Source: Halorientalis persicus
GTDB taxonomy: Archaea; Halobacteriota; Halobacteria; Halobacteriales; Haloarculaceae
DNA: 64,000 bases
Assembly: GCF_900110215.1 (NCBI RefSeq)
Contig: NZ_FOCX01000004.1
Location: forward strand, 1-64,000
Reading direction: 5' to 3'
Every line of letters begins with the position of its first letter. Within the stretch, counting starts at the first letter, position 1. Position numbers and translations under genes: made by a program. The notes below the pieces were generated by a model. That model made no database searches and was not told where the DNA came from. It saw only the letters and a program-made list of their open reading frames with translations. Below are positions 1-8,200 of the stretch, piece after piece.

Positions 1-276
1 CGATGCCCGTTTGAACGCCTTACACAGCGTCGAAGGCGCGGGAAACTCCCCGCGTTGAAGGTTCAATACCGCTCGAACACGCTCCATCTCTTCGGCCCAG
101 TCGAGGACTTCCTTGTATTCTGCACTCATATGTTCGCGCAGATAGAGCAAGACTGCGTGCTTCCAGCCGGCAAACCCGTTGCCGGCTGGATCACTCAGTT
201 CCATCAGCGCAGCGTCAGTAAGCTTTTGAGCGAGTGAAGCCACTTGCCTCACGAAGCGGAAGAGGGTGTTGGGCAT
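1..276 (-). CDS. IS5-family transposase, N-terminal 92 residues (partial)
   Basis: Minus-strand reading from ATG at 276 gives 92 open codons to the edge. The start MPNTLFRFVRQVASLAQKLT and the later segment PAPSTLCKAFKRA match the pattern of haloarchaeal IS5-group transposases, which begin with a short helical region ending in a STL-x-KAF motif before the DDE catalytic domain. The catalytic residues would lie outside the window, so activity cannot be judged. Its codon choice is less G+C-rich than the chromosomal genes to the right. Confidence 0.75.
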   Translation of the reverse strand, partial: MPNTLFRFVRQVASLAQKLTDAALMELSDPAGNGFAGWKHAVLLYLREHMSAEYKEVLDWAEEMERVRAVLNLQRGEFPAPSTLCKAFKRAS

Positions 277-320
277 AACATTACTCTCCCGCTTCATACC
301 CGTGATTCTAACGACCTATC
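1..320 (-). mobile_element. IS5-type insertion sequence, 5' portion, cut by window edge
   Basis: The transposase gene enters from the left edge and reads on the minus strand. Its upstream flank (about 277-320) separates it from a kinase gene that has lost its 5' part. Reading upstream in the kinase frame, a TAA stop occurs at 309-311 and recognisable PAS sequence begins only near 330, so the element end probably lies between about 300 and 330. I cannot define the terminal inverted repeat or target duplication because the other end is outside the window. Confidence 0.7.
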
Positions 321-332
321 CCGGCGCCGTCT

Positions 333-1184
333 GTGGATTCAATTGAGCCGTTCAAACACCCCGACGGCTCCTGGCCCGTCCTCGAATCCCGGGGCCGTAA
401 CCTGCTGGACGACCCCGACGTGCAGGGTTTCGTCGTCAACTCCCGGGAGATCACCGAACTCCGTGAACACGAACAGGAGCTGAAACGACAGAACGACCAG
501 CTGGAGGTGATCCGCAGCGTCGTCTCCCACGATCTGAAGAATCCGCTGAACGTCGCCAAGACGACGCGGGACCTGGCCGCCGAGGACTTCGAGGACCCGG
601 ACCGTCGCGAGGACGTGCCCGAGCATCTCGACCGCCTCGGCCGCGCCCTCGATCGGATGGACGCGATCATCAGCGATATGTTGACCATGGCCCAGCAGGG
701 CCAGCGCGTCGCCGAGACCGAACCGGTCGACCTGGAATCCACCGCCCGGGCCGCCTGGGAGATGGCCGGCGGCGACGACGCCACGCTCGACATCGCCGAC
801 GCACCGACGATCCGGGCCGACGAGAGCCGCCTCCAGCAACTCCTGGAGAACCTCTTTCACAATTCGACACAGCACACCGAGTCCGGTGTGACGGTCACGG
901 TCGGGACGACAGCCGTGGTCGACACCGACGACGACACGTCGGTCGTCGGCCTCTACGTCGAGGACGACGGCCCGGGGATTCCCGAGGACGAACGGGAGAA
1001 GGTGTTCGAGTCCGGCTACTCGACCGCCGAGGAGGGCAGTGGCTTCGGGCTGGCTATCGTCGAGCAGATCGCCAAGGCCCACGGCTGGGAGGTCGAGATC
1101 ACCGATCCCGGCGGGGCTCGCGAGAACGGCGACGCTCCCGACACCGGCATCCGCGTCCTGCTCAGCGGCGTCCAGGTCGCGTGA
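333..1184 (+). pseudogene. Histidine kinase 3' remnant (truncated PAS, HisKA, HATPase)
   Basis: About 283 codons are open from a GTG at 333. The product begins in the middle of a PAS fold (HPDGSWPVLESRGRN, then VVNSREITE), followed by a HisKA H-box SHDLKNPLN near residue 67, an N-box ENLFHNSTQH, a G1 box DDGPGIP and a G2 box GSGFGLAI. The kinase core therefore looks complete and the sensory N-terminus is missing. The cut coincides with the neighbouring transposase, so insertion is the likely cause. The GTG is only a possible restart: no promoter is evident and the gene is probably silent or unregulated. Confidence 0.75.
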
Positions 1185-1187
1185 CGA

Positions 1188-1760
1188 TCAGAGCACCGGT
1201 GCGAGGGACAGCCCGACGGCCATCGCCCCCGCGGCGACCAGCGGAATGGTCAGATTATCGTCGATCACGTACCCGCGAATCACGGGTTTGACGCCGTCGG
1301 CCAGCATCGCCGCCAGTCCACCGAGTACCGCCGCCACCGGCGGGACGAACGGGAGCGCCAGGCCACTGGAGACCAGAAACATCGTGACGAGAACGCGGGG
1401 TCGCTTGATCGTCCGGAGCTCGTCGGACCCGAGCAGGCCGGAGATCGGGTCGCCGAGCGTGAGCATCAGGATCGCGGGGACGGCGATGGTCGGGCCGAAG
1501 ACGAGGCCGGTGGTCGAGCCGCTGAAGACGTACAGGGCGTATCCAGCGACGTTCTCCTGCTCGTACTCCCGGGTCAGCACGTCGAAGACGACCCACTCGA
1601 ACCCGAGGCCGAGGCGGGCCGTCTCCAGCAGGGCGGTGAAGATCAGCCCGCCCACCAGCAGGTAGCGCAGTTCTGGCCAGGTGAGCAGGTCCAGCAGGTA
1701 GAGTCCGGGCACCCCCGCGCCGCTCGCGTGAACGAGCCGGCGGGCCACCTCGTTGGCCAT
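1188..1760 (-). CDS. Dolichol/polyprenol kinase-like membrane protein
   Basis: A 190-residue, mostly hydrophobic protein with roughly six to seven membrane segments. It carries a C-terminal pattern GDPISGLLGSDE followed by KRPRV and a long hydrophobic stretch, as in the SEC59/dolichol kinase family of CTP-dependent polyprenol kinases. In archaea this would supply dolichyl phosphate for protein glycosylation. Its start codon overlaps the glyS stop by one base (TGATG), so it is translated from the same minus-strand transcript. The substrate is inferred from the family only. Confidence 0.7.
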   Translation of the reverse strand: MANEVARRLVHASGAGVPGLYLLDLLTWPELRYLLVGGLIFTALLETARLGLGFEWVVFDVLTREYEQENVAGYALYVFSGSTTGLVFGPTIAVPAILMLTLGDPISGLLGSDELRTIKRPRVLVTMFLVSSGLALPFVPPVAAVLGGLAAMLADGVKPVIRGYVIDDNLTIPLVAAGAMAVGLSLAPVL

Positions 1761-3529
1761 CAGAGATCGCCGACGGTCGTCTCGCCGGCCCGCAGGTCCG
1801 CGACCACGCCTGGCAGGTCGTCGACCCCGACGCGGGTCTGTGCCGTCGTGTCCCGGTCGCGGATCGTCACCGTGTCGCCCTCCAGCGTGTCGTAGTCGAC
1901 GGTCACGCAGTAGGGCGTCCCCACTTCGTCCTGTCGGCGGTAGCGCCGGCCGATGGAGCCGGAGGCGTCCTCGGCGACCTCGAAGCCGGCCCGACGGAGT
2001 CGTTCGGCGATCTCGCCGGCCCGCTCGCCCAGCCCGTCCTTGTCCATCAGCGGGAACACCGCCACCGTCGTCGGCGCGAGTTCCGGCGGCAGCGTCAGGA
2101 CGGTCCGCTCCTCGTCCTCGTCCTCGTCGGCACCGCTCTCGCCGGCATCGTCCTGCGTCAGACTGTGGGCCAGCACCGTGTAGACCAGCCGGTCCACACC
2201 GAAGGACGGCTCGACGACGTGTGGCGTGACGTGTTCCCCGGCCTCGGTGATCTCATCGACGGAAAAGCCGGTCTTCTCGACCGGCACCGTGTACTCCTCG
2301 CCCGCGACTGCGACGGTCACCTCGTCACCTTCGAAGGCACTCCGGTCCCGTTCGGCCAGGTCTTCGAGGGCCTCACCGACGGCGGCCGCGTCGCCGCCGA
2401 ACTCGGGCCCGAGGTAGCTCATGTCCGGATCGACCGTGGCGCGCTCGACGGTGATCGGATCGTCGTACTGCTTGAAGATCGTGAAGTCGTCGTCGGCGTA
2501 CTCGCCGTGTTTCGAGAGGTCGTAGTCGCCCCGGTAGGCGAAGCCGGTGATCTCGATCCAGTCACCACCGATCTCGGCTTCGGCGTCCCAGCAGTCCGCG
2601 GCGTAGTGGGCGAGTTCGCCCGAGCGGTGCTGGCGGAAGCGGAACCGATCCATGTCGACGCCGATGCGCTCGTACCAGCCCTGTGCGACGCCCAGATAGT
2701 AGCCCACCCAGTCGCTCCCGACGACGCCCTCCGCGACGGCCTCGCCGACGGTCATCTCGACCGGTTCGCCGTCCGCGTCGTCCTGGCGGGCTTCCGAATA
2801 GAGTGTGACCTCCACGTCGGCCACCGATTCCAGGTCGGGTTCGTCGGTCTCGGGGTCGACGAAGTGTTCGAGTTCGGCCTGGGCGAACTCCCGGAGCCGG
2901 ACCAGTCCCTTTCGGGGGCTGATCTCGTTGCGGTAGGCCGCGCCGATCTGGGCGACGCCGAAGGGCAACTGGCCGCGGGCGTACTCCTTCAGCCGCGGGA
3001 ACTCCACGAAGATGCCCTGGGCGGTTTCGGGACGCAGGTACCCCGGCGAGGACGAACCCGGTCCGATGTTCGTCTCGAACATGAGGTTGAAATCGTCGAC
3101 GGGTTCGCCCGCGAGTTCGGTGCCACACGAGGGACAGACCAGGTCGTTCTCGGCGATGATCTCCTCGATGTCTTCGATGGCGATGGACTCGGCTTCCTCG
3201 ATGTCGGTGTTGTCCTCGACGATGTGGTCGGCGCGGTGGGAGGCCCCGCACTCGGGGCACTCGACGATCATGTCGTCGAAGCCGTCGAGGTGGCCTGAGG
3301 CCTCGAAGACGGGTTCGGGCATCACGTTGGGGGCTTCGATCTCCATGTGGCCCTCGCGGCGGACGAAGCGGTCGCGCCAGGCGTCTTCGAGGTTCTCTTT
3401 CAGCGTCGCGCCTTCGGGACCGTAGACGTAGAAGCCGGAGACGCCGCCGTAGGCCTCGCTGGACTGGAAGAAAAAGCCCCGTCGCTTGGCCAGTTCCGTG
3501 AGTCGGTCGGTTGCGGTGTCGTCGGTCAT
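1760..3529 (-). CDS. glyS: Glycyl-tRNA synthetase, archaeal/eukaryotic type
   Basis: A 589-residue class II synthetase that charges tRNA-Gly. The N-terminus has the characteristic GGVSGFYVYGPEGA segment (about residues 28-42). Two Cys pairs, CPEC at 91-94 and CPSC at 132-135, look like a zinc-binding insertion. Motif 2 is seen as AYRNEISPRKG and motif 3 as EPSFGVDRL. An acidic insertion (DESGADEDEDEE type) near residue 470 is normal for halophiles. It is the middle gene of a three-gene minus-strand operon, overlapping the CBS gene by ATGA and the dolichol kinase gene by one base. Confidence 0.95.
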   Translation of the reverse strand: MTDDTATDRLTELAKRRGFFFQSSEAYGGVSGFYVYGPEGATLKENLEDAWRDRFVRREGHMEIEAPNVMPEPVFEASGHLDGFDDMIVECPECGASHRADHIVEDNTDIEEAESIAIEDIEEIIAENDLVCPSCGTELAGEPVDDFNLMFETNIGPGSSSPGYLRPETAQGIFVEFPRLKEYARGQLPFGVAQIGAAYRNEISPRKGLVRLREFAQAELEHFVDPETDEPDLESVADVEVTLYSEARQDDADGEPVEMTVGEAVAEGVVGSDWVGYYLGVAQGWYERIGVDMDRFRFRQHRSGELAHYAADCWDAEAEIGGDWIEITGFAYRGDYDLSKHGEYADDDFTIFKQYDDPITVERATVDPDMSYLGPEFGGDAAAVGEALEDLAERDRSAFEGDEVTVAVAGEEYTVPVEKTGFSVDEITEAGEHVTPHVVEPSFGVDRLVYTVLAHSLTQDDAGESGADEDEDEERTVLTLPPELAPTTVAVFPLMDKDGLGERAGEIAERLRRAGFEVAEDASGSIGRRYRRQDEVGTPYCVTVDYDTLEGDTVTIRDRDTTAQTRVGVDDLPGVVADLRAGETTVGDL

Positions 3530-4377
3530 CGGTAGAGTGCGCGAAGCAGGTCCACGTCCTGGACGACGCCGGCGAGGGCGTCACCCGAGACGAGCGGGAT
3601 CTGCTCGATGTCGTTGTCGATCATCAGCTGGGCGGCGTCTTTGGCCGTCTTGCGCTTCGAGACGGTGACCACGCCGTCGCTCATGAACTCCCGGACGGGT
3701 TTGGCGGGGATCTCGACGTTGCGGGTCGGCATATAGCTGTTGCCGACGGCCTTGACCGACTCCCACTTCCAGTCGTCGTCGTCGTCGGCGATGGACTCGC
3801 CGGTGTCGGCCTCGCCCTCGACGACGCGAGCCACGTCGAGGATGTCGACTTCGGTGATGATGCCGTCCATGTCACCGTCCTCGTCGAGGACGACAGCGTA
3901 GGGGACGCCCGCGTGGGAGAGCTCGCGCTCGGCGACGGGCAGGGGCGTCTCGACGTAGACGCAGTTGATCTTCCGGGTCGCGAGCTCGCCGACCTCCGTG
4001 TCGCCGTCGACCTCGCCCTCGGCGATGGCGTGGATCACGTCGGTGACGGTGACGATCCCTTCGAGTTGTCCGTCGACGACGGGCACGCGGCGCGCGCCTT
4101 CGGTGACCATCAGCTCCGCGACCTCGGTGAGATCGGCGTCCTGAGTGGTCGTAGGGACTTCTTCGACCAGCAGCGCGAGCTGGTCCTCGTCGGGCCGTTC
4201 GATCAGCGCGTCCCGGGAGACCAGCCCCCGGAACTCCTCGCCGTCGTCTCCCTCTTTGATCACGGGGACCGACGAGAACGCCCGCTCCTGCAGATACTCG
4301 AGGACGTCGTCACGCGTCCCTGGCAACTCGACCGTGACGACCGCCGAACGGGGCGTCATGGCGTCTGCGACCTTCAT
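3526..4377 (-). CDS. Four-CBS-domain protein
   Basis: A 283-residue soluble protein made of about four CBS modules. Characteristic segments are MKVADAMTPRSAVV at the start, a second module with RRVPVVDGQLEGIVTVTDV, a third ending GIITEVDIL, and a fourth beginning VREFMSDGVVTV and ending GVVQDVDLL. CBS pairs bind adenosine nucleotides and usually act as energy sensors. The start at 4377 is preferred over an upstream in-frame one because the CBS fold begins directly at MKVADAM. It leads the operon with glyS (ATGA overlap). The regulated target is unknown. Confidence 0.85.
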   Translation of the reverse strand: MKVADAMTPRSAVVTVELPGTRDDVLEYLQERAFSSVPVIKEGDDGEEFRGLVSRDALIERPDEDQLALLVEEVPTTTQDADLTEVAELMVTEGARRVPVVDGQLEGIVTVTDVIHAIAEGEVDGDTEVGELATRKINCVYVETPLPVAERELSHAGVPYAVVLDEDGDMDGIITEVDILDVARVVEGEADTGESIADDDDDWKWESVKAVGNSYMPTRNVEIPAKPVREFMSDGVVTVSKRKTAKDAAQLMIDNDIEQIPLVSGDALAGVVQDVDLLRALYR

Positions 4378-4536
4378 ATTGGGTCCAAGTCCTGCCTGCA
4401 CCTACAAAGGCCTTCACATTGACCCCGCCCGCGCCCGCGTCCCCACCGAATCACACCCGGGCGTCGGCCCGTGCCACCCGGACTGACCGGGCTAAACCGA
4501 CGACAACTGAAAAAGCAGACCGTAATAATCCGGCAG

Positions 4537-4546
4537 CTTTTTATTG
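4537..4546 (+). promoter_or_regulatory. TATA-like box of the small DUF7556-type gene
   Basis: CTTTTTATTG sits about 26 bases before the ATG at 4568, the spacing expected for a leaderless haloarchaeal transcript. It is the only strong AT-rich core in this stretch on the plus strand. Confidence 0.5.
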
Positions 4547-4567
4547 TCGTGTGTAAGACTCTCATGC

Positions 4568-4732
4568 ATGGCACAGGATGGCGCTGCCAGGGAATCGGTC
4601 GCAGACTGTGAAGCGATGGGCTCGGTCGACAGCGGCGAGGTCGATCAGTTCATTATCGCGTACCCGTGTCAGGACGACGCCTGGGCGTCCATCCCACTTA
4701 CAGACGCTGCCTCGCTCGACGAGTGGTGTTGA
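4568..4732 (+). CDS. Small haloarchaeal protein, DUF7556-like
   Basis: A 54-residue acidic protein with the pattern QFIIAYPCQDDAWASIP followed by DAASLDEWC at the C-terminus. I recognise this as the type of very small protein grouped as DUF7556 in haloarchaea. No function is known. An ATG directly downstream of a well-placed TATA box supports the start. It stands alone, between the divergent CBS operon and the PPC-domain gene. Confidence 0.65.
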   Translation: MAQDGAARESVADCEAMGSVDSGEVDQFIIAYPCQDDAWASIPLTDAASLDEWC

Positions 4733-4837
4733 GGCCACTCGCACTCGTTTTCGACCGCCGGCACCGACCACTCACAGCGGCGGGGCCGTCGCCGCGAACG
4801 GTGAAGATTTTTGCCCCCTCGCGTCCTCCGAGTCGGT

Positions 4838-5260
4838 ATGGATTATCGTGAAGTCGAGGGTGCCCGGGAGTACGTTGCCCGGCTCGACCACGGCGTCGGC
4901 TGGCGCAGTCAGATCGAGGAGTTCGCCGCCGAGGAGGGCATCGACGCGGCCTTCTTCATCGGTCTGGGCGCGGTGCAGGACGCGACACTGCTGTTCTACG
5001 ATCAGGAGGTCCAGGAGTACTACGATGTCGAGTTCGACGAGCCGTTCGAGGTCGTGCCCGCCGTCGGGAACATCTCCTGGCTGGAGGGCGAGCGCTTCGC
5101 GCACACCCACATGACCCTCTCGCGCGAGGACGGCTCGGTCGTGGCCGGGCACCTGGACGAGGCGACGACGTTCGCGGGCGAACTCTACGTGCGCGAGTTC
5201 GACACGAAACTGGACCGCGAGCACGACGAGACGACCGACCTCGACCTCTGGCCGCTGTAA
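4838..5260 (+). CDS. PPC (DUF296) domain protein
   Basis: A 140-residue single-domain protein of the PPC/DUF296 family, known from plant AT-hook proteins and from free-standing prokaryotic versions that form trimers. Family features are the GVGWRSQIEEFAAEEGI opening, FFIGLGAVQDA, and the metal-site-like HTHMTLS segment near residue 88. The start at 4838 follows a TATA-like AGATTTTTGCC about 28 bases upstream. Its TAA overlaps the polC ATG by one base, so the two are almost certainly co-transcribed. Whether it touches DNA or the polymerase is unknown. Confidence 0.8.
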   Translation: MDYREVEGAREYVARLDHGVGWRSQIEEFAAEEGIDAAFFIGLGAVQDATLLFYDQEVQEYYDVEFDEPFEVVPAVGNISWLEGERFAHTHMTLSREDGSVVAGHLDEATTFAGELYVREFDTKLDREHDETTDLDLWPL

Positions 5261-8200
5261 TGCGGGAGGCAGACGAGCGGTACTTCGACCGGCTGGAAGC
5301 CGACCTCGACGACGCCTTCGAGGTCGCCACCGCGGCCCGCGAGCGCGGCGGCGACCCCACGAAAGACGTGGAGATTCCGACCGCGCGGGACATGGCCGAC
5401 CGCGTCGAGAACATCCTCGGGATCGACGGCGTCGCCGAACGGGTGCGAGAGCTCGAAGGCGAGATGAGCCGCGAGGAGGCCGCGCTCGAACTCGTCGAGG
5501 ACTTCGTGGACGGCTCCGTCGGCGACTACGACACCGACGCAGGCAAGATCGAGGGCGCGGTCCGGACGGCGGTCGCCCTGCTCACCGAGGGGGTCGTCGC
5601 CGCACCGATCGAGGGGATCGACCGCGTCGAAGTGCTGGAGAACGACGACGGGACGGAGTTCGTCAACGTCTACTACGCCGGCCCGATCCGGTCTGCGGGC
5701 GGGACCGCGCAAGCGCTCTCCGTGCTGGTCGCCGACTACGCTCGCTCGTTGCTGGGCATGGACGAGTTCAAGGCCCGGAAAGACGAGATCGGCCGGTACG
5801 CCGAGGAGGTCGACCTCTACGATCAGGAGACGGGCCTGCAGTACTCCCCCAAAGAGAAGGAAAGCAAGTTCATCGCCGAGCATATGCCGATCATGCTGGA
5901 CGGGGAAGCGACCGGCGACGACGAGGTCTCGGGCTACCGCGACCTCGAACGAATCGATACCAACTCCGCCCGCGGCGGGATGTGTCTGGTCTTCGCCGAG
6001 GGGATCGCCCTGAAGGCCCCGAAGATCCAGCGCTACACCCGGAATTTAGAGGAAGTCGAGTGGCCCTGGCTTCAGGACCTCATCGACGGCACGATCGGCA
6101 AAGACGACGGGAGCGAGACCGACCAGGGGGAGACCTCGGACGACGCGAGCGGCGAAGCCGCGAGCGACGCCGACGACGCCGACGACACGGCCGAGGACGA
6201 GGCCGACGAGCCGGCGGGGCCGCCCCGCGTCGACCCCTCCGAGAAGTTCCTGCGGGACCTCATCGCCGGCCGGCCGGTGTTCACCCACCCGAGCGAACCC
6301 GGCGGCTTCCGCCTGCGCTACGGCCGTTCACGCAACCACGGGTTCGCGACCGCCGGCGTCCACCCCGCCACGATGCATCTGGTCGACGACTTCCTCGCGA
6401 CCGGGACCCAGATCAAGACCGAACGCCCCGGCAAGGCGGCGGGCGTCGTCCCCGTCGACACCATCGAGGGCCCCACCGTTCGGCTGGCCAACGGCGACGT
6501 CCGCCGCATCGACGACCCCGCGGAGGCGCTGGAAGTCCGCAACGGCGTCGAGGCCATCCTCGACCTCGGAGAGTATCTGGTCAACTACGGCGAGTTCGTC
6601 GAGAACAACCATCCACTGGCCCCCGCGTCCTACACCGTCGAGTGGTGGGAACAGGACTTCGCCGCCTCTGACGCCGACGTACAGGCCATGCGCGATTCGG
6701 TTCGGGTCGATCTGGACGACCCCAGCGCCGAGGAGGCCATCGAGTGGGCCACGGAGTACGACGCGCCGCTCCACCCGAAGTACACCTACTGCTGGCACGA
6801 CGTGTCGGTCGCCGAGTTCGAGCGACTGACCGCCGCGGTCGCGGACGCTGAGGTCGCCAAAACCGACGGTGCAGTTCTGTCGGACGACGGCGCTGGTGAC
6901 CCTGCCGAGGGCGACCTGATCGTCCCCCGCCCCGAAGCCGAGGACGCCGACGTGGCCGGCGTCCTCGAAAGCCTCCTCGTCGAACACCGCCAGTACGAGG
7001 ACCGGCTGGTCGTCCCGGACTGGAAACCGCTCGTCCTGTCGCTGGGCCTCACCGAACGCCTCGAACGGGAGTGGGCGCCCGCCGATCTCCCGACCGCGGC
7101 CCGCGAGTACGCCGACGGCGACAACGCCATCCGCGCCGTCAACGCCGTCGCACCCTTCGAGATTCGGGAACGGGCCCCGACCCGTATCGGCAACCGGATG
7201 GGTCGTCCCGAGAAATCCGAATCTCGCGAACTCTCGCCCGCGGTCCACACCCTCTTCCCCATCGGCGAGGCTGGTGGGAGCCAGCGCGACGTGTCCAAGG
7301 CCGCCGACGCCGGCGACGCCGTCGAGGGCACCCAGGGGGAGATCGAGGTGCAGGTCGGCCGCCGGGAGTGTACCGACTGTGGCACCCGGACTTACGAGGC
7401 GCGCTGTCCCGACTGCAACGGCGTCACCGACGCCGTCTACGTCTGCCGGGACTGTGACATCGAAGTCGAACCCGACGAGTCGGGCCGCGCGGAGTGTCAC
7501 CGCTGTGAGAGCCTCGCCTCGCCCGTCCAGACCGAGACCATCAGCGTCCGCGAGCAGTTCCGCGATGCGCTCGACGAGGTCGGGCTGCGCGAGAACGCGT
7601 TCGACATCGTCAAAGGCGTCAAGGGACTCTCCTCGAAGACCAAGACCCCCGAACCCATCGAGAAGGGCATCCTCCGGGCCAAACACGGCGTCTCGGCGTT
7701 CAAGGACGGCACCGTCCGCTACGACATGACCGACCTGCCCGTGACCGCCGTCCGCCCCGCCGAACTCGACGTGACCGCCGACCAGTTCCGTGAACTCGGC
7801 TACGAGGAGGATATGCAGGGCGAACCCCTGCGCCACGACGATCAACTGGTCGAACTCAAAGTGCAGGACATCGTCCTCTCGGACGGCGCGGCCGAACATA
7901 TGCTCAAGACCGCCGACTTCGTCGACGACCTGCTGGAGAGCTACTACGGCCTCGACCCCTTCTACGACGTGGACGACCGCCAGGAACTCGTCGGGGAGTT
8001 GGTCTTCGGGATGGCGCCGCACACGAGTGCGGCGACAGTCGGACGAATTATCGGATTCACGTCAGCTGCGGTTGGGTACGCTCACCCCTATTTCCACGCC
8101 GCGAAGCGCCGGAATTGCTTCCATCCCGACACCGAAATCCGGTACGAGGACGACCGCGAGCGACTCCGGGAGGTGCCCATCGAGACGTTCGTCGAGCGAC

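Noticed and set aside
6115-6230. Acidic Asp/Glu/Ala stretch in polC considered as a third intein or frameshift
   Set aside because: The reading frame continues and there are no splicing blocks. Acidic linkers of this kind are usual in halophile proteins.
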